Part shown: in pieces, positions 1-8,040 of the stretch
How positions within the stretch are numbered: position 1 is the stretch's first letter
Layout: every line of letters begins with the position of its first letter
NCBI GenBank assembly: GCA_900548595.1
Contig: URLB01000029.1
Coordinates: 1 to 17,611, forward strand
Direction: 5' to 3'
Length of the DNA stretch: 17,611 nucleotides
From: an uncultured Eubacteriales bacterium
GTDB taxonomy: Bacteria; Bacillota; Clostridia; Lachnospirales; Anaerotignaceae
The notes under the pieces: generated by a model
Database searches by the model: none
What the model saw: only the letters and a program-made list of their open reading frames with translations
What the model was told of the DNA's origin: nothing
Made by a program: the position numbers and the translations under genes

Positions 1-36
1 CGCACCTGTGATTACAATAATTCTACCTTGATTCAT
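1..36 (-). CDS. 5' end of an unidentified minus-strand gene (partial)
   Basis: The minus strand has an ATG at 36-34 that stays open to the window edge, giving 12 residues, MNQGRIIVITGA. A strong Shine-Dalgarno GGAGGT (complement of 46-51) lies 9 bases upstream. The start looks like a first beta strand running into a nucleotide-binding glycine loop (hydrophobic IIVITG), as in P-loop kinases or Rossmann enzymes. With only 12 residues the family cannot be named. It is transcribed divergently from the MATE gene. A minus-strand TATAAT (69-74) lies upstream, but its -35 partner is poor. Confidence 0.5.
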   Translation of the reverse strand, partial: MNQGRIIVITGA

Positions 37-162
37 CTATATTTTACCTCCACAACTTCATAGTTTTTATTATACTAACATATTTTACAAACATATACAA
101 CGATTGAAACTGAAGTGCAGAAGAAAGTGGTTGAGGTTAGGAAGAAAACGGAAGATCTTTAT

Positions 163-191
163 TTGAAATGAAAATAATGTTATGCTATCAT
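163..191 (+). promoter_or_regulatory. candidate promoter of the MATE gene
   Basis: TTGAAA (163-168) is separated by 17 bases from TATCAT (186-191). Transcription would begin near 198. That is downstream of the ATG at 182 and upstream of the ATG at 230, which supports the later start codon for the exporter. Prediction from sequence only. Confidence 0.4.
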
Positions 192-229
192 TAAACGGAA
201 ATAACTTTTGCGGAAAAGGGGAAATAACT

Positions 230-1585
230 ATGACGGCCAAGGCAACTGTAAATGATGATATACAGGCTGCAAAGATAAAGAAAATGACGGAAGAGCCTGT
301 GGATAAACTTATACTGGAAATGGCTGTTCCTACGATTGTAAGTATGCTTATTACATCAACCTATAATATGGCAGATACGTATTTTGTAGGAAGAATAGGA
401 ACAAGCGCAACGGGAGCGGTGGGAGTTATTTTTCCGCTGATGACCTTAATACAGGCTGTAGGATTTTTGTTCGGACATGGCTCTGGTAATTATATATCGA
501 GAAACCTCGGCGCTAAAAAAATAAAGGAATGTAATGAAATGGCGTCAACAGGCTTTTTCTGGGCACTTTTCGGCGGATTGGCAATTATGATACTGGGACT
601 GATCTTTAGGAAAGAGTTTGCGATAATGTTGGGGGCAACCGATACTATACTTCCTTATGCGGAAGCATATCTGCAATACATTCTTTTCGGTGCGCCGATA
701 ATGACGGCTGCTTTTACGCTTAATAATCAGCTGCGTTTTCAGGGAAACGCCTTTTACGGCATGATCGGTATTATGACGGGCGGTATATTGAATATAATTT
801 TAGACCCGATTTTTATATTTGTTCTGGACTTCGGGGTTGCGGGAGCGGCTATTGCAACTACACTGAGCCAGTGCATAAGCTTGATTATTCTTATTGTTTT
901 TACGAATAAGAAAAGTATTCCTCTTACCGTTAAAAATCTGAAAATTAATTTTTATTATATAAAGGAAATATTCAGAGGAGGACTTCCGTCGCTGTTCAGA
1001 CAGGGATGTTCCAGCATATCTTTCGTATTTCTTAACCATGCGGCTGGAATATACGGCGACGCCGCAATTGCGGCAATAACGGTTGTACAGAGAATTATGA
1101 TGTTTGCTTCATCGGCTATGCTCGGATACGGGCAGGGATTTCAACCTGTATGCGGATTTAATTATGGAGCAAAGAAGTTCGACAGGGTTAAGGAAGGCGT
1201 AAAGTTTTGTGTAAAATCGTCTTTGATCGTTCTTATTATTCTTGCCTTGGTAGGCATTATATTCGCTCCCGAACTGGTTGCGCAGTTCAGAAATGATGCG
1301 GAAGTTATTGAGATAGGCGCAAGGACATTAAGGTGGCAGTGCATTACATTCCCTCTTCTGGGCTGGATTATAATATGCAATATGATGACGCAGACTATCG
1401 GTTATACTGTTCGTGCGTCAATACTGGCGGTATCAAGACAGTTTTTGTTTTTTATACCTATTCTTTATATTTTTTCCGCAAGCTTCGGTCTTTTCGGAAT
1501 AGAAGCGACTCAGGCTGCGGCTGACGTAGTTACGTTTATTCTTTCGCTTATTATAGGAATAGATATTATGAAAAAAATGAAATAA
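230..1585 (+). CDS. MATE family multidrug/toxin efflux transporter
   Basis: This is a 451-residue polytopic inner-membrane protein of the MATE family (MatE domain repeated twice, DinF/NorM relatives). Such proteins export cationic drugs or metabolites in exchange for Na+ or H+. The sequence shows about 12 hydrophobic helices and the typical N-terminal stretch MADTYFVGRIG followed by GAVGVIFP near residues 45-75. The second half repeats the pattern, with GYGQGFQPVCGFNYGA. An in-frame ATG exists 48 bases upstream (182), but the ATG at 230 is preceded by AAAGGGG at about 8 bases and fits the family N-terminus better. The gene ends 30 bases before the GNAT gene, and the two may be cotranscribed. 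The substrate cannot be inferred. Confidence 0.93.
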   Translation: MTAKATVNDDIQAAKIKKMTEEPVDKLILEMAVPTIVSMLITSTYNMADTYFVGRIGTSATGAVGVIFPLMTLIQAVGFLFGHGSGNYISRNLGAKKIKECNEMASTGFFWALFGGLAIMILGLIFRKEFAIMLGATDTILPYAEAYLQYILFGAPIMTAAFTLNNQLRFQGNAFYGMIGIMTGGILNIILDPIFIFVLDFGVAGAAIATTLSQCISLIILIVFTNKKSIPLTVKNLKINFYYIKEIFRGGLPSLFRQGCSSISFVFLNHAAGIYGDAAIAAITVVQRIMMFASSAMLGYGQGFQPVCGFNYGAKKFDRVKEGVKFCVKSSLIVLIILALVGIIFAPELVAQFRNDAEVIEIGARTLRWQCITFPLLGWIIICNMMTQTIGYTVRASILAVSRQFLFFIPILYIFSASFGLFGIEATQAAADVVTFILSLIIGIDIMKKMK

Positions 1586-1615
1586 AAATATATCATGATA
1601 TGAGAGTGATATTTT

Positions 1616-2365
1616 ATGATAAACATAGTTGAAAATCTTGAAAATGCAGCCGGTCTTTTCAATGGTTGGAGCGAAACTATGATATGGTCGTGCGTTCAAG
1701 GAATTATGGGCAGCGTATATTCCGATGATAAGTACAGAACAGCCGTTGCCGCCATTGGAGATTTTTGCTTTTTTGCGGGAAATCCCGATATATACGCAGT
1801 AAAGTATATTATTGAAAACAGCGGCAGAGAATATACGATAGCAGTTCCGCAAAACGAATTATGGGAAAAGGCAATAGAGGAGGCGTATCCCGATAAGGCT
1901 GTAAAAATCGAAAGATATGCCTTTAAAAAACATTGCGATTTTGATGTTAAGAGGCTTGCGGCGGCAGTTAATTCGTTGGGAAAAGAATATACAATAAAAA
2001 TGATAGATGAAAATTTGTATAATATGTGTAAAGCTTCAAAGTGGAGTAAAGACCTTGTATCGAATTATAAAGATTTTGACAATTATAAAAACAATGGCAT
2101 AGGATATGTCATTATGCATGAAAATAAAATTGTATGCGGAGCATCGTCGTATTCTTCATACAAAGGCGGAATAGAAATCGAAATAGATACAAGGGAAGAT
2201 TTTAGGAAAAGAGGTTTGGCATATATTTGCGGAGCTAAACTTATACTGGAATGTTTGAAAAGAAATATTTTTCCGAGCTGGGACGCACATAATACCGCTT
2301 CGGCAAGGCTTGCCGAAAAATTGGGCTATTATTTTGATTATGCGTATACTGCCTATGAAATATAA
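1616..2365 (+). CDS. GNAT family N-acetyltransferase (GNAT_acetyltran type)
   Basis: This 249-residue cytoplasmic protein resembles the GNAT_acetyltran family (PF12746-like). The N-terminal half is poorly conserved and the C-terminal half is a GNAT fold. Visible features are a central beta strand (IEIEIDT, 186-192) and an acetyl-CoA pyrophosphate-binding turn with FRKRGLA (196-202). A following helix carries GAKLILECLKR, and the C-terminal WDAHN-xxS-xxLAEKLGY block (222-238) is characteristic of this family. The acceptor substrate is unknown; many relatives sit beside resistance or transport genes. The ribosome binding site is weak (GAGAGTGAT upstream of ATG 1616). A terminator shared with valS follows immediately. 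Confidence 0.82.
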   Translation: MINIVENLENAAGLFNGWSETMIWSCVQGIMGSVYSDDKYRTAVAAIGDFCFFAGNPDIYAVKYIIENSGREYTIAVPQNELWEKAIEEAYPDKAVKIERYAFKKHCDFDVKRLAAAVNSLGKEYTIKMIDENLYNMCKASKWSKDLVSNYKDFDNYKNNGIGYVIMHENKIVCGASSYSSYKGGIEIEIDTREDFRKRGLAYICGAKLILECLKRNIFPSWDAHNTASARLAEKLGYYFDYAYTAYEI

Positions 2366-2409
2366 AAAATTCCTCAGAGAAAACATTTAGTTTCTCTGAG
2401 GAATTTTTT
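2364..2409. terminator. bidirectional rho-independent terminator between the GNAT gene and valS
   Basis: A perfect 19-bp inverted repeat (2364-2382 with 2391-2409) encloses an 8-base loop. It has A and T runs on both sides, so it can end transcription on either strand. It overlaps the end of the acetyltransferase gene and finishes 3 bases before the valS stop codon. Confidence 0.93.
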
Positions 2410-2411
2410 TA

Positions 2412-5048
2412 TTATTTAAGAGTTTCAAGTCTTTCTTCTATTTGTTTAAGTTTTTCTCTGTATTTTACTCCCTTTGCCTTCTCTTCTTCTATTACATTGG
2501 CAGGAGCTTTTGCGATAAATCCTTGGTTGGCAAGTTTTTTCTCAACACGTTCAACTTCTTTAACCATTTTATCACGCTCTTTTGTAAGTCTTTCTATTTC
2601 TTTTGAAATGTCAACAAGCTCTGCAAAAGGCATGTACAATGTAGCTCCCGGGATAACAGCCGATACTGCGTCTGAACTTATTCCTGTTTTATCAGACTGG
2701 ATTATAAGCTCGCTTGCATATGCGAGTGTTTTGAAGAACACACAGCTTTTGTCGAACATATCGGCAATTACACTGTCCTGAGTAACGACAAAAACGGTCG
2801 CTTTTTTACTTGGAACAACGTTCATCTCCGCTCTTATATTTCTGATTGCTCTGACAGCCTCTTTGATAAGGTCGATTTCCTTTTCATTTTCATCAAAGTT
2901 CCACTCTGCTTTAAATTCAGGCCATGCCGAAAGCATTATTGTTTCTTCATCACTCTGAAGGTGAGTGAATATTTCTTCTGTTATAAACGGCATGAAAGGA
3001 TGAAGAAGCTTAAGCGCATTTATAAGAACTGTTTTAAGAGTCCATAAAGCAGCGTCTCTGGTGCTGTCCTCTTTGTTATATAAACGAGGCTTAACCATTT
3101 CGATATACCAGTCGCAGTATTCATCCCAGAGGAAATCTCTTATTTTCTGAGCCGCAAGACCAAGCTCGTATGATTCGAGATTATCGGTTACTTCCTTTGT
3201 AAGCGTATTAACCTTGCTTAATATCCACTTGTCTGCGCTTGTCAGATAGAGGAGCGTATCTTCATCGTTTTCGTCTTCAAGGTTCATAAGAACAAAACGA
3301 GAGGCGTTCCATAATTTGTTATTGAAATTACGACAGTCATCAAGTCTTTCCCAATAGAAACGCATATCGTTTCCGGGTGCGTTTCCTGTAATAAGCATAA
3401 GTCGCATTGCGTCCGCGCCGTATTTATTTATTACATCAATCGGATCTATTCCGTTTCCGAGGCTCTTTGAGAATTTACGACCCTGGTCATCACGGATAAG
3501 TCCATGGATAAGAACGTCGTGGAAAGGGCATTCTCCTACCTGTTCCAGTCCGGAGAATACCATTCTTATTACCCAGAAGAAAATAATATCATATCCGGTT
3601 ACCATTGTACTTGTAGGATAGAAATGCTTAAGTTCTTCCGTATTGTCAGGCCAGCCGAGAGTTGAGAACGGCCATAAAGCAGATGAGAACCATGTGTCAA
3701 GCGTATCTTCGTCCTGTTTGAAATCCGTACTTCCGCATTTGGAACATGTAAGGCCGGTAGGGTCTTTCGTTACTTCTATATGACCGCATTTCTGGCAGTA
3801 ATATGCAGGTATGCGGTGTCCCCACCAAAGCTGTCTTGAAATACACCAATCGCGGATATTTTCAAGCCAATGCATATATACTTTTCCAAATCTGTCTGGT
3901 ATAAAACGGAGAGAATTATTTTTGTAAACTTCTATGGCAGGCTTTGCAAGTTCCTCCATTTTAACGAACCACTGAAGTTTAATCATAGGCTCAACTACTT
4001 CGTTACATCTTTCGTGTACGCCGACTGAATGGGTAATGTCTTCGACACGCACAAGCAGACCAAGCTCGTCAAGTTCTTTTACGATAAGCTTTCTTGCTTC
4101 GTATCTGTCCATTCCTTCGTATTTTCCGCCGTTTGAGTTAATTGTTCCGTCGTCGTTGAATACGTTGATTTTAGGAAGGTTATGACGTTCTCCTACTTCG
4201 TAGTCGTTAGGGTCGTGTGCAGGAGTTATTTTAACAACGCCTGTACCGAATTCTCTGTCAACATAAGAATCGCCGACAATGGGAATTTCTTTGTTGACTA
4301 GAGGAAGGATAACGCTTTTTCCTATGAGCTTGTTATATCTTTCATCTTCCGGATGTACTGCAACGGCAGTATCGCCGAGCATTGTTTCAGGTCTTGTTGT
4401 AGCAAGTTCCAGGAACTGATCCGTTCCTGCTATGGGGTATTTGATATGCCAGAAATGTCCTGCCATATCAACATGGTTTACCTCTGCGTCCGATATTGTT
4501 GTCTGACATTTCGGACACCAGTTGATAAGCTTTTCGCCTCTGTAGATATAACCTTTGTTATAGAGACGTATAAATGTTTCAAGCACAGCCTTTGAACAGC
4601 CTTCGTCCATTGTAAAACGTACTCTGTCCCAGTCGCAGCTGGAGCCGAGCTTTCTAAGCTGTTTAAGAATCTCCGAGCCGTATTCTTCTTTCCATGCCCA
4701 TGCTCTTTCCAAAAATTGTTCTCTTGTTATATCGTTTTTGGTTATTCCTTCTTCAGCCATTTTTTGAACTATTTTAACTTCTGTGGAAATGGAGGCATGG
4801 TCTGTTCCGGGAATCCAAAGGGCGTTATATCCGCTCATTCTCTTCCAACGGATGAGGATATCCTGGAGAGTGTTGTCAAGGGCATGTCCCATATGAAGTT
4901 TACCCGTAATATTGGGAGGGGGCATAACTATTGTAAACGGCTTTTTTGACTTATCAACTTCGGCATGGAAATATTTTTTATCAAGCCATTTGTCATATAT
5001 ACGCTCTTCGATACTGGGATCATACGTTTTTGCAAGTTCGTGTATCAT
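2412..5048 (-). CDS. valS: valine--tRNA ligase
   Basis: Valyl-tRNA synthetase is a class I enzyme that charges tRNA-Val in the cytoplasm. The 878-residue length is normal for the Firmicute form. The HIGH signature is HMGH (52-55), following PPPNITGK, and the KMSKS signature appears as KFSKS (525-529). The editing domain contains TTRPETMLGD (217-226), which removes mischarged threonine in this family. Zinc-binding pairs CQKCG (418-422) and CSKCG (435-439) are present. An anticodon-binding domain follows, and the C-terminus (about 815-878) is a charged coiled-coil arm rich in Lys and Glu. The start at 5048 has an AGGAAAGGAAG ribosome binding site upstream. Expression is controlled by the T-box leader just upstream. 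No folC follows it here, a common neighbour in other Firmicutes. Confidence 0.98.
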   Translation of the reverse strand: MIHELAKTYDPSIEERIYDKWLDKKYFHAEVDKSKKPFTIVMPPPNITGKLHMGHALDNTLQDILIRWKRMSGYNALWIPGTDHASISTEVKIVQKMAEEGITKNDITREQFLERAWAWKEEYGSEILKQLRKLGSSCDWDRVRFTMDEGCSKAVLETFIRLYNKGYIYRGEKLINWCPKCQTTISDAEVNHVDMAGHFWHIKYPIAGTDQFLELATTRPETMLGDTAVAVHPEDERYNKLIGKSVILPLVNKEIPIVGDSYVDREFGTGVVKITPAHDPNDYEVGERHNLPKINVFNDDGTINSNGGKYEGMDRYEARKLIVKELDELGLLVRVEDITHSVGVHERCNEVVEPMIKLQWFVKMEELAKPAIEVYKNNSLRFIPDRFGKVYMHWLENIRDWCISRQLWWGHRIPAYYCQKCGHIEVTKDPTGLTCSKCGSTDFKQDEDTLDTWFSSALWPFSTLGWPDNTEELKHFYPTSTMVTGYDIIFFWVIRMVFSGLEQVGECPFHDVLIHGLIRDDQGRKFSKSLGNGIDPIDVINKYGADAMRLMLITGNAPGNDMRFYWERLDDCRNFNNKLWNASRFVLMNLEDENDEDTLLYLTSADKWILSKVNTLTKEVTDNLESYELGLAAQKIRDFLWDEYCDWYIEMVKPRLYNKEDSTRDAALWTLKTVLINALKLLHPFMPFITEEIFTHLQSDEETIMLSAWPEFKAEWNFDENEKEIDLIKEAVRAIRNIRAEMNVVPSKKATVFVVTQDSVIADMFDKSCVFFKTLAYASELIIQSDKTGISSDAVSAVIPGATLYMPFAELVDISKEIERLTKERDKMVKEVERVEKKLANQGFIAKAPANVIEEEKAKGVKYREKLKQIEERLETLK

Positions 5049-5084
5049 GTATTTCTTCCTTTCCTGATAGTTTTCTGAAACAAA

Positions 5085-5312
5085 AAAAGACTTTTGCCCC
5101 TGTAAGGGCGAAAGTCCGCGGTACCACCTTATTTTCCGTATTGTTACATACGGCTTTAAACCTTAACGCGGCCGACGTTTTCGGCTAATGAACCTTTCTC
5201 ACCGAAAATGCTGACGGACTACCTTCCTCCGAAACTGTACCTGCCAAATTTTTCAGCCTGTGAATTTGACTCTCTTTAAGGTGTATACGGAGTACTCCTT
5301 CCGCTTCACTGC
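5085..5312 (-). promoter_or_regulatory. T-box riboswitch (valine) controlling valS
   Basis: On the minus strand the leader contains the T-box core AAGGTGGTACCGCGG (complement of 5116-5130). An intrinsic terminator follows directly: GACTTT-CGCCCT pairs with GGGGC-AAAAGTC (complement of 5089-5116) before a run of seven T. The Stem I region lies at about 5200-5312 and includes an AGTA motif (complement of about 5291-5294). Aligning it by eye to canonical T-boxes puts GTA, a valine codon, in the specifier position (complement of 5220-5222), just 3' of a CTCCG/CGGAG helix. The antiterminator bulge reads TGGT, which would pair with an ACCA acceptor end, as expected for tRNA-Val with discriminator A. 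Uncharged tRNA-Val should stabilise the antiterminator and turn valS on. Confidence 0.93.
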
Positions 5313-5340
5313 ATAATAATTATTAACATAAAGTAATATA

Positions 5341-5369
5341 ATAATAGTTAAAATAGATTGATTTGTCAA
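5341..5369 (-). promoter_or_regulatory. promoter of the valS T-box transcript
   Basis: On the minus strand TTGACA (complement of 5364-5369) is followed after 17 bases by TATTAT (complement of 5341-5346). This near-consensus sigma-A promoter would start transcription about 20 bases upstream of the T-box Stem I. Confidence 0.8.
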
Positions 5370-5402
5370 GGTTTGATTACTGAAAATACCTGTTTGTTAA
5401 AA

Positions 5403-5431
5403 TTGATTATTTATATAATATATGTTATTAT
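5403..5431 (+). promoter_or_regulatory. candidate promoter of the nfeD-SPFH operon
   Basis: TTGATT (5403-5408), a 17-base spacer and TATTAT (5426-5431) lie 57 bases upstream of the preferred nfeD start. An alternative TATAAT (5414-5419) has no good -35 at proper spacing. Confidence 0.4.
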
Positions 5432-5487
5432 GATTTTATCCATAAATCTTTGGATTATGCAATATGACAGACGAGGAGATGATTATA

Positions 5488-5934
5488 ATGCCCGGAATTT
5501 CATTGACTTTAGTATGGTTTATACTGTTTGTTATTTTTGTTGTTGCGGAAATTGTTACAGCGGGAGCGCTTGTATCGATATGGTTTTGTTTCGGCGCTCT
5601 GGCAGCTATGTTTGCAGCTATGGCAGGTATGTCGTTTACAATTCAGATGGTTATTTTTATCGCGGTTTCAGTCGTTCTTCTGATTTTTACAAAGCCGTTT
5701 GCCAAAAAGCTTCTTAACGGAAGGATAGAAGCGACAAACGCTCCGGCGCTTATCGGAAAATACGGGATTGTTACCGAAGAGATAAACAATATAGAGGCGG
5801 CCGGAGCTGTTAAAATAGACGGAAAAATTTGGACGGCAAGGTCGTCGGACGAAAGGGAAATAATTAAGGAAGGGGCTGAGGTAAAAATACTTGATATTCA
5901 AGGCGTAAAACTTATAGTTAAGACAGGAGAGTGA
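5488..5934 (+). CDS. NfeD-like membrane protein with C-terminal OB fold
   Basis: This short-form NfeD protein (148 residues) is normally paired with an SPFH protein in the membrane. The first ~70 residues are strongly hydrophobic, with three to four membrane helices, including FILFVIFVVAEI and a small-residue helix FGALAAMFAAMAG. The remainder (about 80-148) has the alternating beta pattern of the NfeD OB fold: GKYGIVTEEI, AGAVKIDGKIWTARS, and EGAEVKILDIQGVKLIV near the end. In-frame ATGs occur at 5464 and 5479. The ATG at 5488 has GAGGAG nine bases upstream and is preferred. The TGA overlaps the start of the SPFH gene, indicating translational coupling. The protease domain of long NfeD proteins is absent. 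Confidence 0.88.
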   Translation: MPGISLTLVWFILFVIFVVAEIVTAGALVSIWFCFGALAAMFAAMAGMSFTIQMVIFIAVSVVLLIFTKPFAKKLLNGRIEATNAPALIGKYGIVTEEINNIEAAGAVKIDGKIWTARSSDEREIIKEGAEVKILDIQGVKLIVKTGE

Positions 5935-6836
5935 TGATTTTGCTTATATTTATTGTAATTTTGCTTATCATAATCATAGTTATATCCAATATTAAAATAG
6001 TGCCGCAGGCGCATGCCTATGTTGTTGAAAGACTTGGCGCTTATAACGCAACATGGTCTACGGGACTTCATCTTAAAATACCCGTAATCGACAGGATAGC
6101 GAAAAAAATAAGCCTGAAGGAGCAGGTGGCGGACTTTCCTCCTCAGCCTGTGATAACAAAAGATAATGTAACTATGCAGATAGATACGGTTATTTATCTT
6201 CAGGTTACCGACCCGAAACTGTATACCTACGGAGTCGATAACCCTATCAGAGCAATAGAAAATCTGACGGCTACAACACTGAGAAATATTATCGGCGATT
6301 TGGAACTTGACCAGACGCTGACTTCAAGAGACATAATTAACTCAAAAATGAGAGCTATACTTGACGAAGCGACAGACGCATGGGGAATAAAAATAAACCG
6401 TGTCGAACTTAAAAACATTATGCCTCCTAAGGAAATACAGGACTCGATGGAAAAACAGATGAAAGCCGAACGTGAAAGACGTGAGAAAATACTTCAGGCC
6501 GAGGGTGAAAAGAGAAGTGCGGTTCTTGTTGCCGAAGGTGAAAAAGAGGCTGCCATACTGAGAGCGGAAGCGGAAAAAGAAGCCGCTATTAAAAGAGCCG
6601 AAGGTGAAGCTGAGGCTATTCTTAAAATTCAACAGGCACAGGCAGAGGGCATAAAAATGCTCAACGAGGCTAATCCCGACGCACAGGTAATAGCCATAAA
6701 GAGTCTGGAGTCCCTCCAGAAGGTTGCCGACGGAAAATCCACAAAGATTATTATTCCTTCTGAAATACAGGGATTAGCCGGACTTGCAACTTGTTTTAAA
6801 GAATTGATAAAAGATGATAAAACAGATATAAAGTAA
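5934..6836 (+). CDS. SPFH/Band 7 (stomatin-like) membrane scaffold protein
   Basis: This 300-residue protein belongs to the SPFH/Band 7 superfamily (stomatin/QmcA type). Such proteins form oligomeric cages or microdomains at the cytoplasmic membrane and modulate proteases or membrane organisation. One N-terminal hydrophobic helix (about 1-20) is followed by the SPFH domain, beginning with IVPQAHAYVVERLGAY and containing the family block near DNVTMQIDTVIYLQVTDP. A long charged coiled coil follows with repeated AEGEK/AEAEK units (about 175-225). A C-terminal hydrophobic patch includes LAGLATCF. The start is an ATG at 5934 (TGATG overlap with nfeD); an in-frame GTG at 5931 is possible. The partnership with the NfeD protein is a well-known gene pair. 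No signal links it to a specific process. Confidence 0.93.
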   Translation: MILLIFIVILLIIIIVISNIKIVPQAHAYVVERLGAYNATWSTGLHLKIPVIDRIAKKISLKEQVADFPPQPVITKDNVTMQIDTVIYLQVTDPKLYTYGVDNPIRAIENLTATTLRNIIGDLELDQTLTSRDIINSKMRAILDEATDAWGIKINRVELKNIMPPKEIQDSMEKQMKAERERREKILQAEGEKRSAVLVAEGEKEAAILRAEAEKEAAIKRAEGEAEAILKIQQAQAEGIKMLNEANPDAQVIAIKSLESLQKVADGKSTKIIIPSEIQGLAGLATCFKELIKDDKTDIK

Positions 6837-6840
6837 TATA

Positions 6841-6872
6841 AAAAAGCCTTATCAATAGTGATAAGGCTTTTT
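6841..6872 (+). terminator. rho-independent terminator after the SPFH gene
   Basis: AAAAAGCCTTATCA (6841-6854) pairs perfectly with 6859-6872 around a 4-base loop, and a long T run follows. It isolates the nfeD-SPFH operon from the GntR-ABC operon. Confidence 0.93.
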
Positions 6873-6895
6873 TTTCGTAGATTTTAAAATTAGTA

Positions 6896-6923
6896 TTGAC
6901 AAATTAATGTCTTATTGTATAAT
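6896..6923 (+). promoter_or_regulatory. promoter of the gntR-ABC operon
   Basis: TTGACA (6896-6901), a 16-base spacer and a perfect TATAAT (6918-6923). The -10 element overlaps the left end of the palindrome at 6922-6945. Confidence 0.8.
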
Positions 6924-6945
6924 TGTATTAAATAATTAGTACAAT
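6922..6945. promoter_or_regulatory. palindromic operator, probably for the adjacent GntR repressor
   Basis: ATTGTATTAA and TTAGTACAAT form an inverted repeat (9 of 10 positions) around ATAA. It spans the end of the -10 box and the expected transcription start. The inner GTA...TAC half-site layout resembles operators described for YtrA-type GntR regulators. Binding here would block RNA polymerase, giving negative autoregulation. Assignment to this regulator is inference from position and symmetry. Confidence 0.6.
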
Positions 6946-6967
6946 AAGCAAATCGAGGAGGGATAAT

Positions 6968-7342
6968 ATGGCATGGACATTTAAGGAAGACAGGCCGATA
7001 TATTCGCAGTTAGTCGAACAGATAAAAATGGGCATAGCTTCCGGAAAATGGACTCCCGGTGCAAAACTGCCATCTGTGAGAGATTTGGCGGAAGAAGCCG
7101 GAGTTAATCCGAATACAATGCAGAGAGCGTTGGCTGACCTTGAAAGAGACGGTCTTGTGTATTCAAAAAGAACGAGCGGAAGATATATAACGGAGGCGGT
7201 TGATATGATTGAACATGTAAGAGACGCCATAGCGTCGGAAAATATAAACAACTTTATCGAACGTATGAAACAGCTCGGTTTTACACCGGAGCAAACACTC
7301 AACGCATTTAAACAAGCCGTGGAGGGAGAGATAGTAAAATGA
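6968..7342 (+). CDS. GntR family transcriptional regulator, YtrA subfamily
   Basis: This 124-residue protein is typical of the short YtrA subfamily, which has a GntR winged helix-turn-helix but only a small C-terminal dimerisation segment. The DNA-binding domain spans about residues 10-78, with IYSQLVEQIKMGIASGKW, then PGAKLPSVRDLAEEAGVNPNTMQRAL and a wing ending SKRTSGRYIT. The remaining 45 residues are helical and too short for an effector-binding FadR/HutC domain. GAGGAGGG lies upstream of ATG 6968. The stop codon overlaps the start of the ABC ATPase (ATGA). Such regulators usually repress their own operon and respond to envelope or antibiotic stress. Confidence 0.93.
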   Translation: MAWTFKEDRPIYSQLVEQIKMGIASGKWTPGAKLPSVRDLAEEAGVNPNTMQRALADLERDGLVYSKRTSGRYITEAVDMIEHVRDAIASENINNFIERMKQLGFTPEQTLNAFKQAVEGEIVK

Positions 7343-8040
7343 ATGAAATTGTTCTTGAAATAAAAGGAATAAGCAAAAGTTACGGTAAAAAAGAAGCTCT
7401 TAACAACATAAATTTAAGCATTGAAAGAGGAAAAATAATAGGCCTTCTTGGACCGAACGGAAGCGGTAAAACAACGCTTATCAAACTTATAAACGGACTT
7501 CTTACTCCTAATGAAGGTGAAATTACAGTAGACGGAAAAAGAATAGGAAATGAAAGCAGATTGGCGGTATCTTATCTTCCGGATAAAACGTATCTTCCGG
7601 ATTGGATGAAAGTTTCGGATATATTTAAAATGTTTACGGATTTTTACAGCAATTTTGATATAGAAAAGGCAAGGGATATGCTAGGACGTCTGAACATAAG
7701 CGAGGGTGAAAGATTAAAGGCGCTTTCAAAAGGAAATAAGGAAAAGGTTCAGCTTATACTCGTTATGAGCAGAAATGCAAAATTATATCTTCTTGACGAG
7801 CCTATAGGAGGAGTTGACCCGGCGGCAAGAGATTATATATTGAACACAATAATAACAACTTATAATCCAGACGCAAGCGTTATAATTTCAACTCATCTTA
7901 TATCCGACATAGAAAAAGTACTTGATGAAGCTATTTTCATAGATAGGGGACAGATAGTTCTTCATGATACGGTTGATAACATAAGAGAAAATATGGGTAA
8001 ATCAGTTGACGGATATTTCAGGGAGGTATTCAAATGTTAA
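7339..8040 (+). CDS. ABC transporter ATP-binding protein (YtrB/BcrA-like)
   Basis: This 233-residue cytoplasmic ATPase energises the permease encoded next. The Walker A motif is GPNGSGKTT (38-46). Walker B is LYLLDEP (149-155), with the catalytic Glu at 154, and the H-loop has His186 in ISTHL. The ABC signature is degenerate (LSKGNKEK, 129-136, instead of LSGGQ), and the Q-loop region reads SYLPDKTYLPDW with no glutamine. Both variants are familiar in YtrB/BcrA-like ATPases. It overlaps gntR by 4 bases and the permease by 7, so the three genes form one tightly coupled operon. The transported substrate is unknown; export or antibiotic defence is plausible from the family. Confidence 0.93.
   Translation: MNEIVLEIKGISKSYGKKEALNNINLSIERGKIIGLLGPNGSGKTTLIKLINGLLTPNEGEITVDGKRIGNESRLAVSYLPDKTYLPDWMKVSDIFKMFTDFYSNFDIEKARDMLGRLNISEGERLKALSKGNKEKVQLILVMSRNAKLYLLDEPIGGVDPAARDYILNTIITTYNPDASVIISTHLISDIEKVLDEAIFIDRGQIVLHDTVDNIRENMGKSVDGYFREVFKC

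Noticed and set aside
1433..1852. 139-codon open frame on the minus strand
   Set aside because: It overlaps the end of the MATE gene and the start of the acetyltransferase gene, both well supported on the plus strand.
5358..5717. 119-codon plus-strand frame overlapping nfeD
   Set aside because: It is out of frame with the clearly conserved NfeD protein, begins inside the promoter region and has a low-complexity Tyr/Cys-rich translation typical of a shadow frame.
7726..7749. Degenerate ABC signature as evidence of an inactive ATPase
   Set aside because: Walker A, Walker B glutamate and H-loop histidine are intact, and LSKG-type signatures are ordinary in BcrA/YtrB-like ATPases.
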